This document shows positions 40,221 through 42,652 of a stretch of 42,652 bases of DNA, piece after piece. Location of the stretch: positions 1-42,652 of the forward strand of contig JADYYG010000052.1 of the NCBI GenBank assembly GCA_020853755.1, written 5' to 3'. The translations under genes and the position numbers were made by a program. How positions within the stretch are numbered: the stretch's first letter is position 1; every line of letters begins with the position of its first letter. Origin of the DNA: Dehalococcoidia bacterium. GTDB lineage: Bacteria; Chloroflexota; Dehalococcoidia; Tepidiformales; Tepidiformaceae. The notes beneath the pieces were generated by a model. The model did no database searches. It saw nothing but the letters and a program-made list of their open reading frames with translations, and had not been told where the DNA came from.

Positions 40221-41030
40221 CTACTTCCCCTTGAAGACCGCCGGCCGCCGCTCCATGAACGAGCGCATGCCTTCCTGCATGTCTTCGGTACCCATCACAG
40301 CGGCACGAATCTCCGGGAGCGCCGCGATGGCGGCCGCTTCCCCAGCCTCCCAGAACTTCCGGGCAGTCGCCTTCGTTACCTGGATACCGAGCGGGGCGTT
40401 GCTGGCGATGATCTCCGCGAGTTCCATCGCTCGATCCACCTGCTGACCGGCAGGCACCACTTCCTGCACCAAGCCGATGCGATGGGCCTCGGCCGCGCCG
40501 AATTCGTCCACCAGCAGCAGGTGGTACATCGCATCGCCCCAGCCCATGCGCGTCAGGAAGCGGAAGTTCCCCCCGGCGAGCGGCGCAAGCCCGCGCTTCG
40601 CCTCCATCTGGCAGAACCGGGCGTCCTCGGCAGCGATGACGATGTCGCAGGCCAGCACCATCTCGATGCCGATGGTGTAGGTGATACCCTGGACAGCCGC
40701 CACAATGGGCTTCCGGCACATCTTCGCAAGCTGGAACATGTCCACGTTGCCCTCGGGCGTTTGGGCCGGCTTCGCACCCGGACCGAAGAACTTCGGCATA
40801 TCGAGTCCCGCGGTGAAGTGCCCGCCTTCGGCACAGAGCACGCCCACCCACAGGTCGGGATCCCGGTCGAGCAGCGTGAGCGCCTCCGACACTTGCTCCG
40901 TCATTTCCGGGATGAACGAGTTCCGGCGCGTCACGTTGTCGATCACGATCTTGAGGATGTGGCCAACGCGCTCGTGGTAGACGCGTCCGGGAGGGGCTTC
41001 TTCAGGCACTGTGGGTACTCCATTGGCCAC
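40221..41030 (-). CDS. Enoyl-CoA hydratase/isomerase family protein
   Basis: A 269-residue crotonase-fold enzyme. GHILKIVIDNVTRRNSF opens the core. GGHFTAGLDM and IVAAVQGITYTIGIEMVLACD form the oxyanion hole and adenine-binding segments, and ARFCQMEAKRGLAPLAGGNFR carries the region of the catalytic Glu. The C-terminal helices (VTKATARKFW; RSFMERRPAVFKGK) are typical. The start is probably GTG 41030. A strong minus-strand promoter lies 15-50 nt upstream and overlaps a GACCGGTC palindrome. Its place between fabD and fabG suggests a degradative counterpart to synthesis; the substrate is unknown. Confidence 0.9.
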   Translation of the reverse strand: MANGVPTVPEEAPPGRVYHERVGHILKIVIDNVTRRNSFIPEMTEQVSEALTLLDRDPDLWVGVLCAEGGHFTAGLDMPKFFGPGAKPAQTPEGNVDMFQLAKMCRKPIVAAVQGITYTIGIEMVLACDIVIAAEDARFCQMEAKRGLAPLAGGNFRFLTRMGWGDAMYHLLLVDEFGAAEAHRIGLVQEVVPAGQQVDRAMELAEIIASNAPLGIQVTKATARKFWEAGEAAAIAALPEIRAAVMGTEDMQEGMRSFMERRPAVFKGK

Positions 41031-41051
41031 GGTCGGCCAGTCAGTTGCAAG

Positions 41052-41080
41052 ATTAAACTAACTGCAATTCGACCGGTCAA
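41052..41080 (-). promoter_or_regulatory. Promoter with overlapping operator-like repeats
   Basis: On the minus strand TTGACC (41080-41075), a 17-bp spacer and TTTAAT (41057-41052) make a good promoter for the hydratase gene. The palindrome GACCGGTC (41071-41078) covers the -35, and TTGCA/TGCAA inverted repeats flank the -10, so repressor control is likely. Confidence 0.65.
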
Positions 41081-41131
41081 GGAGGTTGTTTGCCCCAAAC
41101 CGCCCCGGCGGCGCGTAAACCGGCCTCGCCG

Positions 41132-41137
41132 TACCCT
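41132..41137 (+). promoter_or_regulatory. Putative -10 (TACCCT) of fabG
   Basis: TACCCT would start transcription at about 41144, giving a 26-nt leader that includes GGAGAG (41160-41165) before the ATG at 41170. Confidence 0.35.
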
Positions 41138-41169
41138 GTCGTCCGCGAAACCTCGCCCCGGAGAGTGGC

Positions 41170-41919
41170 ATGGCCGAACTGGATGGACGCGTAGCGCTGG
41201 TGACCGGCGGCTCCCGCGGAATTGGCCGCGCCATCTGCCTCGAACTGGCGGCGCGCGGCGCGAAGGTGGTCGTGAACTACAATTCGAACCCGGCCCTCGC
41301 CGATGAGGTCGTGGCGGCGATAACTGCCGCGGGCGGCGAAGCAGTCACAGCGGCCGGCGACGTCGCGAACTCGGATGCTGCGGCGGCCCTGGTCAAGGCG
41401 ACCATCGACCGCTTCGGCAGTCTCGACATCCTCGTGAACAACGCAGGGATTACTCGCGATGGCCTCCTCATGCGCATGACCGAGGACGATTGGGACGCGG
41501 TCCACAACACCAATCTGCGCGGCACCTTCCTTGTCACCAAAGCCGCTATGCGGCCCATGCTGCGGGCTCGCGGCGGGCGCATCATCAACATCACCAGCGT
41601 CGTTGGGGTGATGGGCAACGCCGGCCAGGCGAACTACGCCGCGGCCAAGGCCGGGATCATCGGGTTCACGCGCTCTGTCGCCCGCGAAGTTGCCTCGCGC
41701 GGCATCACCTGCAACGCCGTCGCCCCCGGCTTTATCAACACCGACATCATCACCGGCATGTCCGAGACGGCCACAACCGCGGTCATGGGCCAGATCCCGC
41801 TCGGCCGCATCGCCGAACCGGCCGAAGTCGCCCCGCTCGTCGCCTTCCTCGCGAGCGACGGCGCGGGGTATATCACGGGTCAGTGCATTCACGTGGATGG
41901 CGGTATGGTGATGGCGTGA
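41170..41919 (+). CDS. fabG: 3-oxoacyl-ACP reductase
   Basis: FabG reduces 3-oxoacyl-ACP with NADPH in fatty-acid elongation. The 249-residue short-chain dehydrogenase has the cofactor motif TGGSRGIG (12-19), NNAG (90-93) and the catalytic set Asn115, Ser143, Tyr156 and Lys160 ([10 protein letters not shown]). The end [16 protein letters not shown] is diagnostic for FabG. nusB starts inside its last codon (GTGA overlap). Placement after fabD and before acpP supports the assignment over other reductases. Confidence 0.93.
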   Translation: MAELDGRVALVTGGSRGIGRAICLELAARGAKVVVNYNSNPALADEVVAAITAAGGEAVTAAGDVANSDAAAALVKATIDRFGSLDILVNNAGITRDGLLMRMTEDDWDAVHNTNLRGTFLVTKAAMRPMLRARGGRIINITSVVGVMGNAGQANYAAAKAGIIGFTRSVAREVASRGITCNAVAPGFINTDIITGMSETATTAVMGQIPLGRIAEPAEVAPLVAFLASDGAGYITGQCIHVDGGMVMA

Positions 41920-42407
41920 GCCAGAACCCGATGCGGCGCGCGCGCCAACTCGCCCTCGAAGCCCTCTATGAGAGCGAAACCTCGGATCACGCTGCGCTCG
42001 CCGTTTTCGAGCGCCAGATGGCTACCGCCGCCCACGAGGAACCGAAGCTCACTGAGGCCCGGCCGAGCGGCTATGCGCGAGGCCTCGTGGAGGGCGTTAT
42101 CGAACGTCGCGATGAACTCGATGGATTCATTCAAGAGGCTGCGACCCAGTATCCCGTAGATACGCTCGCTGTCGTTGACCGGAACATCCTCCGCCTTGCA
42201 ATATGGGAACTGCTTACCGATAATTCGGCGCCGGTCGCAGCAGTCGTCAACGAAGCTGTCGAGTTGGCCCACCGCTACGGTGGCGAGAGCTCGCCAGCAT
42301 TCGTAAACGGTGTGCTCCGGACCGTAAGCGAACGAATCAAGGCCGCCGCGGTGGCCACGTCCCGGCCGGAAGAGCCGGAATCTCCAGAAACCCAACAACC
42401 GGAATAA
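41916..42407 (+). CDS. nusB: Transcription antitermination factor NusB
   Basis: NusB binds boxA RNA with S10 (NusE) to support rRNA antitermination. The 163-residue product has [15 protein letters not shown] at the start, then [35 protein letters not shown] and [13 protein letters not shown], all family motifs. The GTG start overlaps the fabG stop. The C-terminal 20 residues are an acidic Pro/Glu tail. It is not next to ribH or xseA here but embedded between fabG and acpP, so it is co-transcribed with fatty-acid genes. Confidence 0.94.
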   Translation: MSQNPMRRARQLALEALYESETSDHAALAVFERQMATAAHEEPKLTEARPSGYARGLVEGVIERRDELDGFIQEAATQYPVDTLAVVDRNILRLAIWELLTDNSAPVAAVVNEAVELAHRYGGESSPAFVNGVLRTVSERIKAAAVATSRPEEPESPETQQPE

Positions 42408-42427
42408 CCCCAGGAGTACTCCCCACA

Positions 42428-42652
42428 GTGGCAACAGTATTCGAACGAGTCCGCGCAATCGTTGTCGAGCAGCTTGGCGTCGAGGAGGAAGAGGTCGTAC
42501 CTGCCGCTTCCTTCGTTGATGACCTGAACGCCGATTCCCTTGACCTTGTTGAGCTGATTATGTCGCTCGAAGAGGAGTTCTCCAGCGATGCAGGTGAACT
42601 CGAGATCGGCGATGAAGATGCGGAAAAGATCGCCACCGTGCAGGACGCCGTA
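42428..42652 (+). CDS. acpP: Acyl carrier protein (3' end outside window)
   Basis: The first 75 codons of ACP. The phosphopantetheine Ser is in [15 protein letters not shown], followed by the acidic recognition helix (SLEEEF). [20 protein letters not shown] is the usual helix I. The start is GTG 42428 with CAGGAG at 42411-42416 (11-nt spacing). It carries acyl chains for FabD and FabG, encoded upstream. The frame is still open at the window end, shortly before the expected stop. Confidence 0.95.
   Translation, partial: MATVFERVRAIVVEQLGVEEEEVVPAASFVDDLNADSLDLVELIMSLEEEFSSDAGELEIGDEDAEKIATVQDAV

Overview
The window is a high-GC bacterial chromosome segment, most likely from a Chloroflexota member of the Dehalococcoidia/Tepidiforma type. 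This assignment is an inference. It rests on a 1509-residue membrane protein carrying the 'YYY' (DUF2298) domain typical of Chloroflexi and archaea, on a single-membrane style of exported proteins (lipoproteins and an LPxTG-like C-terminus), on Thermus-like ferredoxins, and on frequent leaderless genes. No 16S gene is present to confirm it.

Layout. 1-3550: end of an M24 peptidase, efp, xseA-xseB, a PurN-like formyltransferase and a zinc-ribbon protein. 3592-8389: 2Fe-2S and 7Fe ferredoxins, a LysR regulator, a TatD-like hydrolase (minus), an amidohydrolase, a MocA-like nucleotidyltransferase and a HAD hydrolase. 8577-11452: a 37-residue zinc-ribbon microprotein with a strong terminator, GAPDH, a heptad-repeat block and a class III CoA-transferase. 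11546-17892: the giant YYY protein, a minimal HExxH protein and ffh. 17893 to about 24540: an accessory island inserted between ffh and rpsP, genes that are usually adjacent. 24646-25919: rpsP, khpA and rimM. 26027-28559: a zinc-finger microprotein, tRNA-Ala(CGC), a small helical protein and a methyltransferase with a TPR-like end. 28710-33031: acyl-CoA carboxylase beta subunit, then (minus) a thiolase with its DUF35 partner and a CDF transporter. 33078-37784: a beta-propeller-like lipoprotein (minus), a BaiN-like flavoprotein, and (minus) a serine recombinase lacking its catalytic residues downstream of a C4 zinc-ribbon coiled-coil protein. 38005-42652: yceD, rpmF, fabD, (minus) DinB and enoyl-CoA hydratase, then fabG, nusB and the start of acpP.

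The backbone combines translation and ribosome genes (efp, ffh, rpsP, khpA, rimM, rpmF, yceD, nusB) with fatty-acid synthesis (fabD, fabG, acpP) and acyl-CoA metabolism (CoA-transferase, carboxylase, thiolase/DUF35, hydratase).

The island is the most unusual part. The 3' end of ffh and the following ~250 bp, which contain the 5' half of a PrgI-like conjugation gene on the opposite strand, occur again 4.09 kb downstream at about 93% identity by hand count. A second repeat family carries a regulatory leader plus a signal-peptide sequence, in two clear copies and one decayed copy. Between and beside these lie an ECF sigma factor, a membrane-anchored LolA/RseB-like partner, an internally duplicated protein with two helix-turn-helix-like segments and a repeated WFWxH motif, an LPxTG-like surface protein, a lipoprotein and an exported DUF4367-like protein. 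I read it as a decayed integrative element that now carries an ECF-controlled envelope cassette.
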